The position numbers were made by a program, and so were the translations under genes. Positions 17,326 to 25,908 of a stretch of DNA of 41,727 nt are shown here, piece after piece. How positions within the stretch are numbered: the first letter of the stretch is position 1; the number at the start of each line of letters is the position of its first letter. Under the pieces are notes generated by a model that saw nothing but the letters and a program-made list of their open reading frames with translations, was not told where the DNA came from and searched no databases. Origin of the DNA: an uncultured Flavobacteriales bacterium (GTDB lineage Bacteria > Bacteroidota > Bacteroidia > Flavobacteriales > Crocinitomicaceae); the NCBI GenBank assembly GCA_946482515.1, contig CAMLRS010000023.1, positions 1 to 41,727 on the forward strand, given 5' to 3'.

Positions 17326-17901
17326 TTGATTCCGCTTTCTATTGATAAACAACGAACTCCACAGAAAGGCGACCTGTTGCTTTCTGAGCCTTTCCTGATG
17401 GATGACAACTTTACCCGCTCGGTAATCCTGTTGTGTGAACACAGCGATGAAGGCAGTTTCGGTTTTATCCTCAACAACACGCTCGATCTGAAATTGCACG
17501 AATTTGCCAATGGCTTCCCGGAAACGGAAGCGACAGTTGGTTACGGCGGTCCGGTCGACCGAAACCAGCTCTTTTTCATTCATCAAATTGCGGAGCTTAC
17601 AGGTAGTGTGGAAATTTCACCCGGATTATTCATTGGTGGAAATTACCAGGAAATGCTGGAATTGCTCCAGGCCGACAAAATCCAGCTGAATGACATTCGT
17701 TTCTTCATCGGCTATACCGGCTGGGGCGAGAAACAGCTGCAAAACGAGCTGGATGAAAAAACATGGATTGTGACCGCTTTTCCCGAAGCATTTTCGGTCA
17801 TGAAAACATCCGACGACACCTTGTGGAAGGACATTCTGAATAACCTTGGCGGTAAGTACAAGTTAATGGCAGAATATCCGCTCAACCCGGCAGATAATTA
17901 A
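17326..17901 (+). CDS. YqgE/AlgH family protein, TTG start
   Basis: A 191-residue cytoplasmic protein of the YqgE/AlgH (UPF0301) family. It contains the family opening PQKGDLLLSEPFLMDDNFTRSVILLCEH, then GSFGFILNN and VGYGGPVDRNQLFFIH. The biochemical role is unknown; AlgH was linked to alginate control in Pseudomonas. The first in-frame ATG (residue 26, inside the conserved block) is too late to be the start. The TTG at 17326 is the only reasonable start codon upstream of the conserved block, so translation probably begins there. It follows lptD and is followed by a hairpin. Confidence 0.85.
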   Translation: MIPLSIDKQRTPQKGDLLLSEPFLMDDNFTRSVILLCEHSDEGSFGFILNNTLDLKLHEFANGFPETEATVGYGGPVDRNQLFFIHQIAELTGSVEISPGLFIGGNYQEMLELLQADKIQLNDIRFFIGYTGWGEKQLQNELDEKTWIVTAFPEAFSVMKTSDDTLWKDILNNLGGKYKLMAEYPLNPADN

Positions 17902-18290
17902 TTCCATTAACAATTCCGAAAAACATCTTATGCTTAACTTTTTTGGCCATAGCCCCAAAAAAGTAACAAAAAAACGCAATTGTCCCGATTGCAAGAGAAG
18001 ACTCGTCCGCCAGGGACCGATCCACGGAAAGACGGGATCAGGATCCCAAACGCAAGCGCTTTCCGGTATCGGTTAGCCCTGCCGGGCGGTCTGGCTTCGA
18101 ATGACATCTGAATCTGGAAATCAATTACAGGTAATAAAACCTAAAACCCGCTGAACGGCAATCGGGACGGTCGTAAAGAAACCAACACGTAGTCTAAACA
18201 GTGATAGCCAGATTTCTGTCGCCTTTTGTCGGTAGAAAAAAGAGAGCAGAAACTCAATCAGTAACTTGAGCTAATTAGCCAAACTTCCCG
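17902..18290. repeat. Intergenic stretch with hairpin and dispersed inverted repeats
   Basis: About 390 bases without a gene. A hairpin with 10-base arms, ACTTTTTTGG (17937-17946) and CCAAAAAAGT (17955-17964), lies 36 bases after yqgE and may terminate it. GTCCCGATTGC at 17982-17992 has an exact inverted copy at 18158-18168. I recall similar hairpin-led repeats between genes in other Bacteroidota. There is no ORF with coding character, so it is probably an old repeat element. Confidence 0.55.
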
Positions 18291-18298
18291 TATTTTTG
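18291..18298 (+). promoter_or_regulatory. -7 box of the rarA operon
   Basis: TATTTTTG fits TAnnTTTG and lies 14 bases before the rarA ATG. A TTGA at 18266-18269, 21 bases upstream, could be the -33 element. Confidence 0.5.
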
Positions 18299-18312
18299 GG
18301 CAAACGAATACC

Positions 18313-19590
18313 ATGTCAGCACCATTAGCCGAACGTATGCGCCCGAAAACGCTCGATGAGTACATCGGGCAGGAGCACCTGTTGCAAAAGACAGGATCGC
18401 TGCGCAAGGCCATTGATGCAGGTATTCTTCCTTCGTTGATTTTCTGGGGACCGCCAGGCGTTGGGAAAACGACATTGGCCCATTTGCTGGCCAGTCACCT
18501 GAACAGGCCGTTTTACACACTTTCTGCTATTTCTTCGGGCGTAAAAGACGTTCGCGACATCATTCAGAAAGTTGAATCAGGCGGTATGTTTCGCGAAAAC
18601 GGCGCTGTGCTGTTCATCGACGAGATTCACCGCTTTTCCAAATCGCAGCAGGATTCATTGCTCGGAGCCGTTGAAAAAGGAACCATCACGCTCATCGGCG
18701 CCACGACGGAAAACCCATCGTTCGAAGTGATTTCGGCTTTGCTTTCCCGTTGCCAGGTGTATACATTGGAAAGTCATTCGGTAGCTGATCTGCGGTTATT
18801 GCTCGATAGGGCGATTAAAACCGATGTGATGCTCAAGAGCCGAAAGATCGATCTCAAAGAAACCAATGCGCTCATGGCCGTTGCCGGCGGCGATGCCCGC
18901 AAAATGCTGAACCTGTTCGAAATGGTCGTAGGAACCTTTCCGCCCGATCAGAAAGTGGTCATTACCGACGAGTTGGTACACAACCTCGCACAACAGCGCA
19001 TACGTTACGATAAAGACGGCGAGCAGCATTACGATATCATTTCGGCGTTCATCAAATCCATTCGCGGCAGCGATCCCGATGCGGCGATTTACTGGCTGGC
19101 ACGCATGATCGAAGGCGGTGAAGATCCGAAATTCATTGCCCGCCGTTTGCTGATCTCGGCCAGTGAAGACATCGGTTTGGCGAATCCAACGGCGCTGATC
19201 CTGGCTAACAATACGTTCCAGGCTATACAGGTCATCGGCTGGCCGGAAGCGCGGATCATTCTTGCAGAATGTACGATTTACCTGGCGACGTCCCCAAAAG
19301 GAAATGCTGCTTACATGGCCATCAACGAAGCGATGGAAGTTGTTCGCAGAACAGGCGATTTACCAGTTCCACTCCATCTGCGCAACGCGCCGACCAAGCT
19401 GATGAAAGAACTCGGTTACGGCGCTGAATACCAGTATTCGCATGGCTTCGCCGGAAATTTCGTTGCGCAGCAATATCTGCCGGATGAGCTGAAAGATCGC
19501 ACCTTTTTCCATCACGGCAGCAGCAAGCGCGAACAGGAAATCGCGGAACAAATCAAACTGCTCTGGCCTTCCAAAAAACCGTCTGCATGA
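18313..19590 (+). CDS. rarA: Replication-associated recombination protein A (RarA/MgsA AAA ATPase)
   Basis: A 425-residue AAA+ ATPase related to clamp loaders and RuvB. Walker A is GPPGVGKTTL at residues 46-55 and Walker B is VLFIDEIHRF around D103-E104, followed by sensor 1 (LIGATTENPSF). The C-terminal tetramerisation region (SASEDIGLANPTAL, then PKGNAAYMAINEA) is family-typical. RarA acts at stalled replication forks and interacts with SSB. The length matches the family (about 420-450). It overlaps the acyltransferase gene by 4 bases (ATGA), so the two are translationally coupled. Confidence 0.96.
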   Translation: MSAPLAERMRPKTLDEYIGQEHLLQKTGSLRKAIDAGILPSLIFWGPPGVGKTTLAHLLASHLNRPFYTLSAISSGVKDVRDIIQKVESGGMFRENGAVLFIDEIHRFSKSQQDSLLGAVEKGTITLIGATTENPSFEVISALLSRCQVYTLESHSVADLRLLLDRAIKTDVMLKSRKIDLKETNALMAVAGGDARKMLNLFEMVVGTFPPDQKVVITDELVHNLAQQRIRYDKDGEQHYDIISAFIKSIRGSDPDAAIYWLARMIEGGEDPKFIARRLLISASEDIGLANPTALILANNTFQAIQVIGWPEARIILAECTIYLATSPKGNAAYMAINEAMEVVRRTGDLPVPLHLRNAPTKLMKELGYGAEYQYSHGFAGNFVAQQYLPDELKDRTFFHHGSSKREQEIAEQIKLLWPSKKPSA

Positions 19591-20516
19591 GTGCATTACT
19601 CTACTACCTCTTTGTTTTTCCGCTTTCCAAATTGCCGCTGGTTATCACCTACCGGTTCGCTGACTTTTTTTACGTTTTGCTGATCAGCGTTTTGCCGTAT
19701 CGCCGAAAAGTGATCGAACAGAACCTGCAGCGGTCGTTTCCGGAGAAAACACCCCAAGAAATCCGTCAGCTGCGCAACCGGTTTTACCGCCATTTCGCCG
19801 ATATGCTGATCGAAGGCATTAAAAACCTGGGTATTTCCGAAAAGGAGCTGCGCCGTCGCTTCAAAATCAGTAATCCCGAGCTGATGCAGGAATTATTCTA
19901 CCGAAAAAAGAGCGTTTTGCTGGTTTCCGCCCACTACATGAACTGGGAATGGATGATCACCGGCCAGGCCTTGTTCTTTCCGCACCAGGCGGTTGGAATC
20001 GGAATGCCGCTCAGCAATGGTTTCTGGGATAAGAAGATCAATTCACTGCGCAGTCGCTATGGCATGCATGTCATTCATTCGAAAATTGTGAAAGAAACCT
20101 TTGAGCAATATGAGCAGAATGAAACGCGCATTGCAACGCTGGTACTGGCCGATCAGTCGCCGGGCGACAGCCTGAAAAGCTACTGGACGACTTTCCTGAA
20201 TCAGCCAACCGCCATTCCATTCGGAGCGGAACAGCTGGCACATACATACGGACATGCGGTTGTGTTTTACCTGCCGAAACGCATTCGTCGTGGTTATTAC
20301 GAAGCCGAATTAATCTTGCTGACAGACGATCCGACTACTTGTGCCTGGGGTGAAATTACCGAACAGCATGTGCGATTGCTGGAAGAAGGCATTCGCAACG
20401 CACCGCAATACTGGTTATGGTCGCACAAGCGCTGGAAACGCAGCGTTCCGGAAGATCTCGAAACATTAAAACAAACACAGCGTGAGAAATTTAATCGTCA
20501 TTTCGGCCGTTCTTAG
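19587..20516 (+). CDS. Lysophospholipid/lipid A acyltransferase (LpxL/HtrB family)
   Basis: A 309-residue membrane-associated acyltransferase with an N-terminal hydrophobic anchor (about residues 4-30). The HxxxxE catalytic motif is H116-YMNW-E121 in SAHYMNWEW, and LADQSPGD and FGAEQLAH are further family blocks. Members transfer a secondary acyl chain to lipid A or a related lipid; in Bacteroidota one homologue can also act on amino-acid lipids. The start ATG overlaps the rarA stop, and its 3' end overlaps the next gene by 35 bases. The exact acceptor lipid is not clear from the sequence. Confidence 0.88.
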   Translation: MSALLYYLFVFPLSKLPLVITYRFADFFYVLLISVLPYRRKVIEQNLQRSFPEKTPQEIRQLRNRFYRHFADMLIEGIKNLGISEKELRRRFKISNPELMQELFYRKKSVLLVSAHYMNWEWMITGQALFFPHQAVGIGMPLSNGFWDKKINSLRSRYGMHVIHSKIVKETFEQYEQNETRIATLVLADQSPGDSLKSYWTTFLNQPTAIPFGAEQLAHTYGHAVVFYLPKRIRRGYYEAELILLTDDPTTCAWGEITEQHVRLLEEGIRNAPQYWLWSHKRWKRSVPEDLETLKQTQREKFNRHFGRS

Positions 20517-21468
20517 TCCGTTTTTCCTGTTTGCCCAAACTGGCTATAGTAGTAAGGATACACTGGTATTTGCTCCGGACAGCTCCTACTCCCGCGATCT
20601 CGTCCGCAACGGAAAAGAGCTGGTTTTTGCAACTTCCAAAAACGGCGTGGTCGCTTTGAATGAGAAAACGGGTGAAACCAGACAGCTGATTCTCGATTCT
20701 CCGAGCGGTGAATTCCGTTCTGTGGTTTTGGATGGCACAGCCACTTACGGAATGGTTTCCGGCGACAACGGTGAAGTATGGCTTCAGGAGGGCAATTTCC
20801 GTTCGTTGGTCCTAAATAAACCAGGGTTGTTCTTCGATGACATGGCCCGTTGCGGAAATATAGTTACCATAATTGGAGATCCGGTAGATGGTCGTTTTCA
20901 GCTATTTCAATTGGATTTGACCACGAAAAAAGCATCACCTCTTGGAATAGCACCGATAGCCGTTGGTGATGAAGCCTGTTATGCAGCAAGCGGCACAACT
21001 GTATTGCAACCTGCCGATTCCGTTATCCTGTTCATTTCAGGAGGAAGTCTGGTAGCGCGTCTTCATAGGCTCGATATGCGTAAAAAGAGCAGCAGCAGCG
21101 CATCCATATTGTTGCCGATGCAAACCGGCGTAGGCTGCGGACCGTTTTCCATGCATTTTATCAATGAAAACGACGGTATGATTGTCGGTGGCTGCTATGC
21201 TGCTCCGAACGAACCTGCTACAGCGCTGTATACACATGACGGTGGTGCAACCTGGGATACAACCATAACTTCAGGTTACCGTTCCTGTGTAACTGGAAAT
21301 GAGAAAGTTCAGTTTACTTGTGGAATCAACGGTATTGAAATCAGCACGGATAAAGGAAAAACCTGGAAACCCTTTGATAACGGCAATTTCTGCGCGTTGT
21401 TATTGGAAAAACGCTACCTCTACGCCACGACGAACAAAGGCTATTGTATCCGCTACAAATTGAAATAA
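20482..21468 (+). CDS. Secreted beta-propeller (BNR/Ycf48-like) protein, GTG start
   Basis: A 328-residue protein. Only the GTG at 20482 supplies the clear signal peptide (MRNLIVISAVLSPFFLFAQT), so I take it as the start although it lies inside the acyltransferase gene. Repeats such as THDGGATWDTTI and STDKGKTWKPF are BNR/Asp-box motifs of a beta-propeller, and the overall pattern resembles Ycf48-like or 'oxidoreductase' entries in Bacteroidota. There is no glycosidase active site that I can identify and no T9SS tail, so it is probably periplasmic. Function unknown. Confidence 0.75.
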   Translation: MRNLIVISAVLSPFFLFAQTGYSSKDTLVFAPDSSYSRDLVRNGKELVFATSKNGVVALNEKTGETRQLILDSPSGEFRSVVLDGTATYGMVSGDNGEVWLQEGNFRSLVLNKPGLFFDDMARCGNIVTIIGDPVDGRFQLFQLDLTTKKASPLGIAPIAVGDEACYAASGTTVLQPADSVILFISGGSLVARLHRLDMRKKSSSSASILLPMQTGVGCGPFSMHFINENDGMIVGGCYAAPNEPATALYTHDGGATWDTTITSGYRSCVTGNEKVQFTCGINGIEISTDKGKTWKPFDNGNFCALLLEKRYLYATTNKGYCIRYKLK

Positions 21469-21471
21469 TGT

Positions 21472-21563
21472 TTGATTTTTGATGCTTGATTTTGAATGAT
21501 CTGGCAGAGAATCGAGCTTGAAGTCACAGAATGTGACATCAAACATCCAACATCAAAAATCAA
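21472..21563. terminator. Bidirectional terminator-like inverted repeat
   Basis: TTGATTTTTGATG at 21472-21484 has an exact inverted copy at 21551-21563, between two convergent genes. The stem is AT-rich with a long loop, so termination is plausible but not certain. Related TTGAT/ATCAA words repeat within it. Confidence 0.45.
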
Positions 21564-21571
21564 CCATCTTC

Positions 21572-22030
21572 TTAAAGTCCGTTGGCGATCGAAAGCAGCT
21601 TCTCTTCGGATTGCTTGCCTACCAGTTTCTTAACGAGCTTGCCTTCGGCGTTCAGGAATAATAAGGTTGGATAAGCCGTAACGCCAAATGTGCGCACGAT
21701 GTCTTTTCCGTCCGGATCGTTTTCAGCGTCGATCTTGAGGTTCACGAATTTTTTGTTGAATACCTTCCCTACTTCGTCGGACTGGAAAGTCGTACGGGCC
21801 ATTTCCTTGCACGGGCCGCACCAGGTTGTGTGTACATCGATAAAGATCAGCTTGCCGGATGCTTTCGCTTCTTCCATTGCTTTTTCAACGCGGATCTTGG
21901 CGAATTTGATACCGCCTGTAACGGTAATACGCTCCTTGCGCTCTGTGCGTTCGGCAGACGGACGTTTTGCCGGTAAAGTGAATGCGCCGAGTGCACCGGC
22001 AACGAGAAGGATGAGAAGACTATTTTTCAT
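21572..22030 (-). CDS. Thioredoxin-fold protein, exported
   Basis: A 152-residue protein with an N-terminal signal sequence (residues 1-20) and a thioredoxin domain at about 45-150. The active site is W70-C71-G-P-C74-K, and the cis-proline lies in VTAYPTLLF. It resembles the Thioredoxin_7/DsbD-gamma-like group that reduces or isomerises disulfides in the periplasm. It stands alone, convergent with the propeller gene and divergent from the MenE-like gene. A shared TAAATTTA palindrome at 22055-22062 may hold both -7 boxes. The redox direction cannot be told from sequence. Confidence 0.88.
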   Translation of the reverse strand: MKNSLLILLVAGALGAFTLPAKRPSAERTERKERITVTGGIKFAKIRVEKAMEEAKASGKLIFIDVHTTWCGPCKEMARTTFQSDEVGKVFNKKFVNLKIDAENDPDGKDIVRTFGVTAYPTLLFLNAEGKLVKKLVGKQSEEKLLSIANGL

Positions 22031-22109
22031 GACGCTTCATTCTGATTGATTGTCTAAATTTAGCCATTAATTCGATGGCATTAATGCTTTTTCAACTATC
22101 GTACCATTT

Positions 22110-23117
22110 TTGAGCTTTTCTGTGACATATCGTTTGTGTACGCCTGAAACCCGGGAAATCGCTGAGCGTTTCCTACGGGAATGGTCGGATGGACAGCAAA
22201 CGTTCACCGTACAAACCAGCGGTTCAACCGGAAAGCCCAAAAGCATTGTACTGCGTCGCGAACAATTGGAAGCCTCTGCGAAAAGGACGTTGCGCTATTT
22301 CGATCTTCAGCCCGGTGACAAGGCATTGCTGGCAATTTCACCGTCAACCATCGGCGGAAAAATGATGCTGGTAAGAGCACTGCTCGGCGACCTGGAATTA
22401 ATTGTCACCGAACCGTCTTCCAATCCGTTGGCGAACCTGGAACCGGATGAATCGATTGCATTTGCTCCGCTCGTGCCCTTGCAGCTGAAAACGCTCGTGG
22501 AACAATTCCCGGAACGTTTGCAGCAATTGAAAACGATTTTACTGGGAGGCGCTCCTCTTTCCAGTGCTCTCGAGGAAAAGGTTTCAACACTTCACTCCCA
22601 TGTGTTTATGGGATTCGGCATGACGGAAACCGTTTCGCACATTGCGTTGCGGCGTCTCGGCTCATCCATTTATACGGCAATGGAAGGCGTCACGTTGGAA
22701 GTCGACAACGATGCGCTGGTGATTTCAGATCACTTACTGAAAATCGATCGCCTGCAGACAAACGACAGCGTCCGACTGTTGAACGATCATCAGTTTGAAT
22801 GGCTTGGACGAACGGATTTTGCCATCAACAGCGGCGGAATTAAAATTCATCCGGAGCAGGTGGAGCAAGTACTTTCGACTGTTTTGCAGGTCCCGTTTTT
22901 TATTTTCGGCGTTCCGGATGCTACTTTTGGCGAACAATGCATTATCGTAGTAGATGCAACCGTAAAACCGATAGACTTGAAACAACTGCAAACGCTTTGT
23001 GCCGAAAAACTGGGCAAATATGCCGTGCCGAAACAGCTTATAACCCTGCCCATGATCTATGCTGCTGGCGGGAAAATCAACCGTAAAGCCACGCTGGCGC
23101 AGCGTAACAACCCATGA
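22110..23117 (+). CDS. menE: AMP-binding enzyme, probable o-succinylbenzoate-CoA ligase (MenE), TTG start
   Basis: A 335-residue adenylate-forming enzyme. The phosphate loop TSGSTGKPKS is at residues 36-45, the GFGMTET adenine motif is central, and GRTDFAINSGGIKIHPEQVE is the hinge region before the small C-terminal domain. The short length fits the compact MenE of Bacteroidota, which activates o-succinylbenzoate in menaquinone synthesis. No other men genes are in the window, so the substrate is inferred from family length and pattern. No in-frame ATG precedes the conserved part; TTG at 22110 is the likeliest start. The stop overlaps the J-domain gene by 4 bases. Confidence 0.8.
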   Translation: MSFSVTYRLCTPETREIAERFLREWSDGQQTFTVQTSGSTGKPKSIVLRREQLEASAKRTLRYFDLQPGDKALLAISPSTIGGKMMLVRALLGDLELIVTEPSSNPLANLEPDESIAFAPLVPLQLKTLVEQFPERLQQLKTILLGGAPLSSALEEKVSTLHSHVFMGFGMTETVSHIALRRLGSSIYTAMEGVTLEVDNDALVISDHLLKIDRLQTNDSVRLLNDHQFEWLGRTDFAINSGGIKIHPEQVEQVLSTVLQVPFFIFGVPDATFGEQCIIVVDATVKPIDLKQLQTLCAEKLGKYAVPKQLITLPMIYAAGGKINRKATLAQRNNP

Positions 23118-23974
23118 CGCGTTCGGAAGCATATCGTTTATTGGGGCTGAAGCCCGGCGCTACGGAAGGCGAAATCCGCAAGCGCTATAAAATCCTGGCA
23201 CTGAAAGTACACCCGGATATCAATCCCGATCCGGATGCCAATGAACAATTCATCCAGCTGACCAATGCCGTGGAGTTGCTTCTGAGCCCGGATGTGCCGC
23301 TTTATCACCACGAGCTGAATAATGGACGGTCCCGGACTACCCGCAGTGAATCGCCGGAAGAACAGAAACGTCGTATGGATGAGGCACGCAGGCGTTTTGA
23401 ACAGCAAAAACGACAGAAACAACACGAGAATGAGCGTTATTTCCATCAGCTGACATCCGGTCGCCGCTGGTTGTTTTTCCGCTGGATTACAATTATAGGC
23501 TGCGTGCTTTCACTTGCGCTGATCCTGGATGCGTTCCTGCCCGTTCATTATGAGAAAGATGAGCTGATTGCTTTCTCCAAGTACAATTACAACGGCATCC
23601 TGCACGAGAAAATCACCATACTTGAATTGAAAGATCTGGGGCGTTACTTCGCGGAAACTGAGCGTGGAATCTGGCTCAGCACTTATCCGGAAGTATTGGT
23701 AAAAAAGACGTGGCTGCTCCACACGCCGGTAGAGTTCTTTTCAACGGACGATTTTCAGATCATGCATACGCAGTTCGATTTTCACCTGGGAAGCATTCGC
23801 TGGATCATTGCCGGATTGTTGCTTATTCCTCTGATCACACGGTTACGCCGTCGCCGCGATTTTACCTACGTTTTCTTATACCAGTTTTCGTTCTGGGGAA
23901 TCGGATTGCTGGAATTATACCTGCTGATCACACAGCATAGGCTGGAACACTTGTTGACACTTGGATTTTTGTAG
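23114..23974 (+). CDS. Membrane-anchored J-domain protein
   Basis: A 286-residue protein with an N-terminal J domain (residues 1-60, HPD at 33-35) that would stimulate a DnaK-type chaperone. A basic, Gln-rich coiled stretch (about 75-115) follows, then three hydrophobic segments (about 120-142, 220-240 and 250-275), so the J domain faces the cytoplasm while the C-terminal part is in the membrane. The C-terminal region matches no family I know. It is coupled to the MenE-like gene by an ATGA overlap. The client is unknown. Confidence 0.82.
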   Translation: MTRSEAYRLLGLKPGATEGEIRKRYKILALKVHPDINPDPDANEQFIQLTNAVELLLSPDVPLYHHELNNGRSRTTRSESPEEQKRRMDEARRRFEQQKRQKQHENERYFHQLTSGRRWLFFRWITIIGCVLSLALILDAFLPVHYEKDELIAFSKYNYNGILHEKITILELKDLGRYFAETERGIWLSTYPEVLVKKTWLLHTPVEFFSTDDFQIMHTQFDFHLGSIRWIIAGLLLIPLITRLRRRRDFTYVFLYQFSFWGIGLLELYLLITQHRLEHLLTLGFL

Positions 23975-23987
23975 TTAATGAGTTTGT

Positions 23988-24042
23988 GAGTTGACGAGTT
24001 ACTGAGTTGACGAGTTACTGAGTTGACGAGTTACTGAGTTGG
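23988..24042. repeat. 16-bp tandem repeat, about 3.4 copies
   Basis: The unit GAGTTGACGAGTTACT occurs three times in a row (23988-24003, 24004-24019, 24020-24035), followed by a partial copy. Downstream, at about 24071-24108, two copies of CTCTACAACTAT-type words roughly mirror it on the other strand. It lies between convergent genes and may help termination. Confidence 0.8.
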
Positions 24043-24114
24043 TTGTTCTAACCAGATCAGCATTTGAAACCCAACTCTACAACTATAAAACTCTACAACT
24101 ATGAAACTCAGAAA

Positions 24115-24570
24115 CTACCTCGGTTTCATCACACGCGCCATCTCGCGCTTATCGTCTTTTTCCTTGAGGTCCTGGCGTTTATCGTGGAGCTTTTTACCTT
24201 GTGCGCAGGCAATTTCGACTTTCAGCCACCCTTTTTCATTGAGGAACAGCTTCAGCGGAACGATCGTATTTCCTTTCGTTTGCACCCACTTTTCAAGCTT
24301 CTTGATTTCCTTGCGATTGAGCAACAGCTTGCGGTCGCTGCGTGGCTGGTGGTTGTAGAACGAACCGTTTTCGTAAGGCGTTATGTGCATATTGCGAATG
24401 AACACCTGGCCCCTGTCGACCACGCAATAAGCTTCGAGGATGCTCGCTTTGCCGTTGCGGATGCTTTTGATCTCGGTTCCGCCCAATACCATTCCCGCCT
24501 GAAAAATTTCTTCCAGGTGGTACTCGAACCGGGCACGTTTGTTCTTTATGTTGATTTCGTTCTTAGACAT
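24115..24570 (-). CDS. smpB: SsrA-binding protein SmpB
   Basis: A 151-residue RNA-binding protein that brings tmRNA to stalled ribosomes. It shows the SmpB beta-barrel pattern: INIKNKRARFEYHLEEIFQAGMVLGGTEIKSIRNGKASI, then YENGSFYNHQPRSDRKLLLNRKEI, and the basic C-terminal tail (KKLHDKRQDLKEKDDKREMARVMK) that enters the mRNA channel. Its RNA partner, ssrA, lies at 38114-38515 in this window. It overlaps the upstream membrane-protein gene by 8 bases. Confidence 0.97.
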   Translation of the reverse strand: MSKNEINIKNKRARFEYHLEEIFQAGMVLGGTEIKSIRNGKASILEAYCVVDRGQVFIRNMHITPYENGSFYNHQPRSDRKLLLNRKEIKKLEKWVQTKGNTIVPLKLFLNEKGWLKVEIACAQGKKLHDKRQDLKEKDDKREMARVMKPR

Positions 24571-25228
24571 TGTTCAGCTCCGCTGTAGCGCGACTATTCC
24601 AGGCTTTCATGCCCACGTAAAAAAATGCGATGCAACCCAGCATCAGCAAGTGACTCAGATCATCCTTGTTCAGCCAGCGGTGCGGATTGATCTTCAAGAT
24701 AAAAATAAAAGCCGACGGAATGAGCACCAGCACGCCGATGAGCATAAAACGCATCTCTGTGAGGCCGCGCTTGATGAGCACGAAAGCAAAAGCGCCGGTG
24801 AATGTGAGGTAGGTAATAATGGCATCGATGGCAATGAAAATGAATTTGTGCGTGATCGCCGCCAATATGAAGAACAACAGCGATTTGATCCAGATCGTCA
24901 GCTCGATCGGCCGTGTTAAGCGCGAATAGCCCTGGAACGACAACATGCCTTTTGCTGCGAATACATTGGCCATACAGCCAAGGAACCAGCACGGAAATTT
25001 CCCGTAAACGTCGAAATAAAGATAAAAAGCGTGCCCGAGCGCTCCGAAGAATGTTGACCAGCCGAAAAAGAGGTAAAACAGTCGCCACCACTTATTGGCC
25101 GTAGAATTGGAGCCTCGCAGGCGCAGGTATGCAAACGCACAGAAAACCGACAACATCAGGTTCGTGATGATCGCCATTGGTTCCTGCAGGTGAAGTCCCA
25201 GCCACTCGAATTGTATGGTTGTTTGCAT
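24563..25228 (-). CDS. DUF6962-like multi-pass membrane protein
   Basis: A 221-residue protein with about seven predicted membrane segments, for example around residues 16-36, 47-69, 80-95, 107-125, 130-150, 158-178 and 190-207. The pattern resembles the DUF6962 family, whose function is unknown. It starts at 25228 and its end overlaps smpB by 8 bases in another frame, so smpB is probably expressed from the same transcript. No catalytic motifs were seen. Confidence 0.7.
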   Translation of the reverse strand: MQTTIQFEWLGLHLQEPMAIITNLMLSVFCAFAYLRLRGSNSTANKWWRLFYLFFGWSTFFGALGHAFYLYFDVYGKFPCWFLGCMANVFAAKGMLSFQGYSRLTRPIELTIWIKSLLFFILAAITHKFIFIAIDAIITYLTFTGAFAFVLIKRGLTEMRFMLIGVLVLIPSAFIFILKINPHRWLNKDDLSHLLMLGCIAFFYVGMKAWNSRATAELNNV

Positions 25229-25288
25229 CCCACAAAATTAACACGCAGCAGCGGAAAAACAAGCAGCGGGCGTTTTACAGACTTTCAG

Positions 25289-25296
25289 TAACTTTG
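25289..25296 (+). promoter_or_regulatory. -7 box of recR
   Basis: TAACTTTG matches TAnnTTTG exactly, 5 bases before the recR ATG, giving a nearly leaderless transcript. The -33 box is not clear. Confidence 0.45.
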
Positions 25297-25301
25297 CCGT
25301 C

Positions 25302-25907
25302 ATGAACATTCCCTCCCGCTTCCTGGAAGACGCTGTAGAGCAGCTGAGCTCCCTGCCGGGCATCGGTAAACGAACGGCTTTGCGATTGGTATTGAACCTA
25401 TTGAAGCGCAGCGATGAAGAAGTGGAACAGTTTGCAGAAGTGTTCCTGCACCTGAAACAGAACGTAAAAACCTGCGCCGATTGCGGCAATATCTCCGACA
25501 CGGAAATTTGCACTATTTGTGAAAATCCGGAGCGCAATCACCGCCTGGTTTGTGTTGTGGAAGACATCCGCGATGTGATGGCTATCGAATCCACGGGAAC
25601 CTATGCGGGAACTTACCACGTTCTGGGTGGCATTATTTCCCCGATGGATGGCATTGGTCCAGGCGATCTGTTCATCCAGCCTTTGATTGATAAAGCAGAA
25701 TCCGGTCGTATCGATGAAATCATCCTGGCGCTTAGTCCCACGATGGAAGGCGACACGACCTGTTTTTTCCTCTTCAAAAAGCTCGGAAAAACCAATATTG
25801 TGCTCTCAACACTTTCCCGCGGAATTGCTGTAGGCTCGGAGCTACAATATGCCGACGAGCTGACGTTGTCGCGCTCTATTCAGCAGCGGGTGCCTTTTCA
25901 ATCGTAA
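25302..25907 (+). CDS. recR: Recombination mediator protein RecR
   Basis: A 201-residue protein of the RecFOR pathway, which helps load RecA on gapped DNA. The helix-hairpin-helix [14 protein letters not shown] is at residues about 20-33, the zinc finger at C58, C61, C70 and C73, and the Toprim domain at about 80-175 ([26 protein letters not shown]). The C-terminal [18 protein letters not shown] is family-typical. The length matches (about 200). A repeat element begins one base after its stop codon. Confidence 0.97.
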   Translation: MNIPSRFLEDAVEQLSSLPGIGKRTALRLVLNLLKRSDEEVEQFAEVFLHLKQNVKTCADCGNISDTEICTICENPERNHRLVCVVEDIRDVMAIESTGTYAGTYHVLGGIISPMDGIGPGDLFIQPLIDKAESGRIDEIILALSPTMEGDTTCFFLFKKLGKTNIVLSTLSRGIAVGSELQYADELTLSRSIQQRVPFQS

Positions 25908-25908
25908 G

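Noticed and set aside
23988..24042. Short tandem repeats that could suggest a CRISPR array
   Set aside because: The 16-bp units are contiguous with no unique spacers, and no cas genes are near.
24064..24588. Plus-strand frame opposite smpB
   Set aside because: SmpB on the other strand is certain; the frame begins in repeat sequence.
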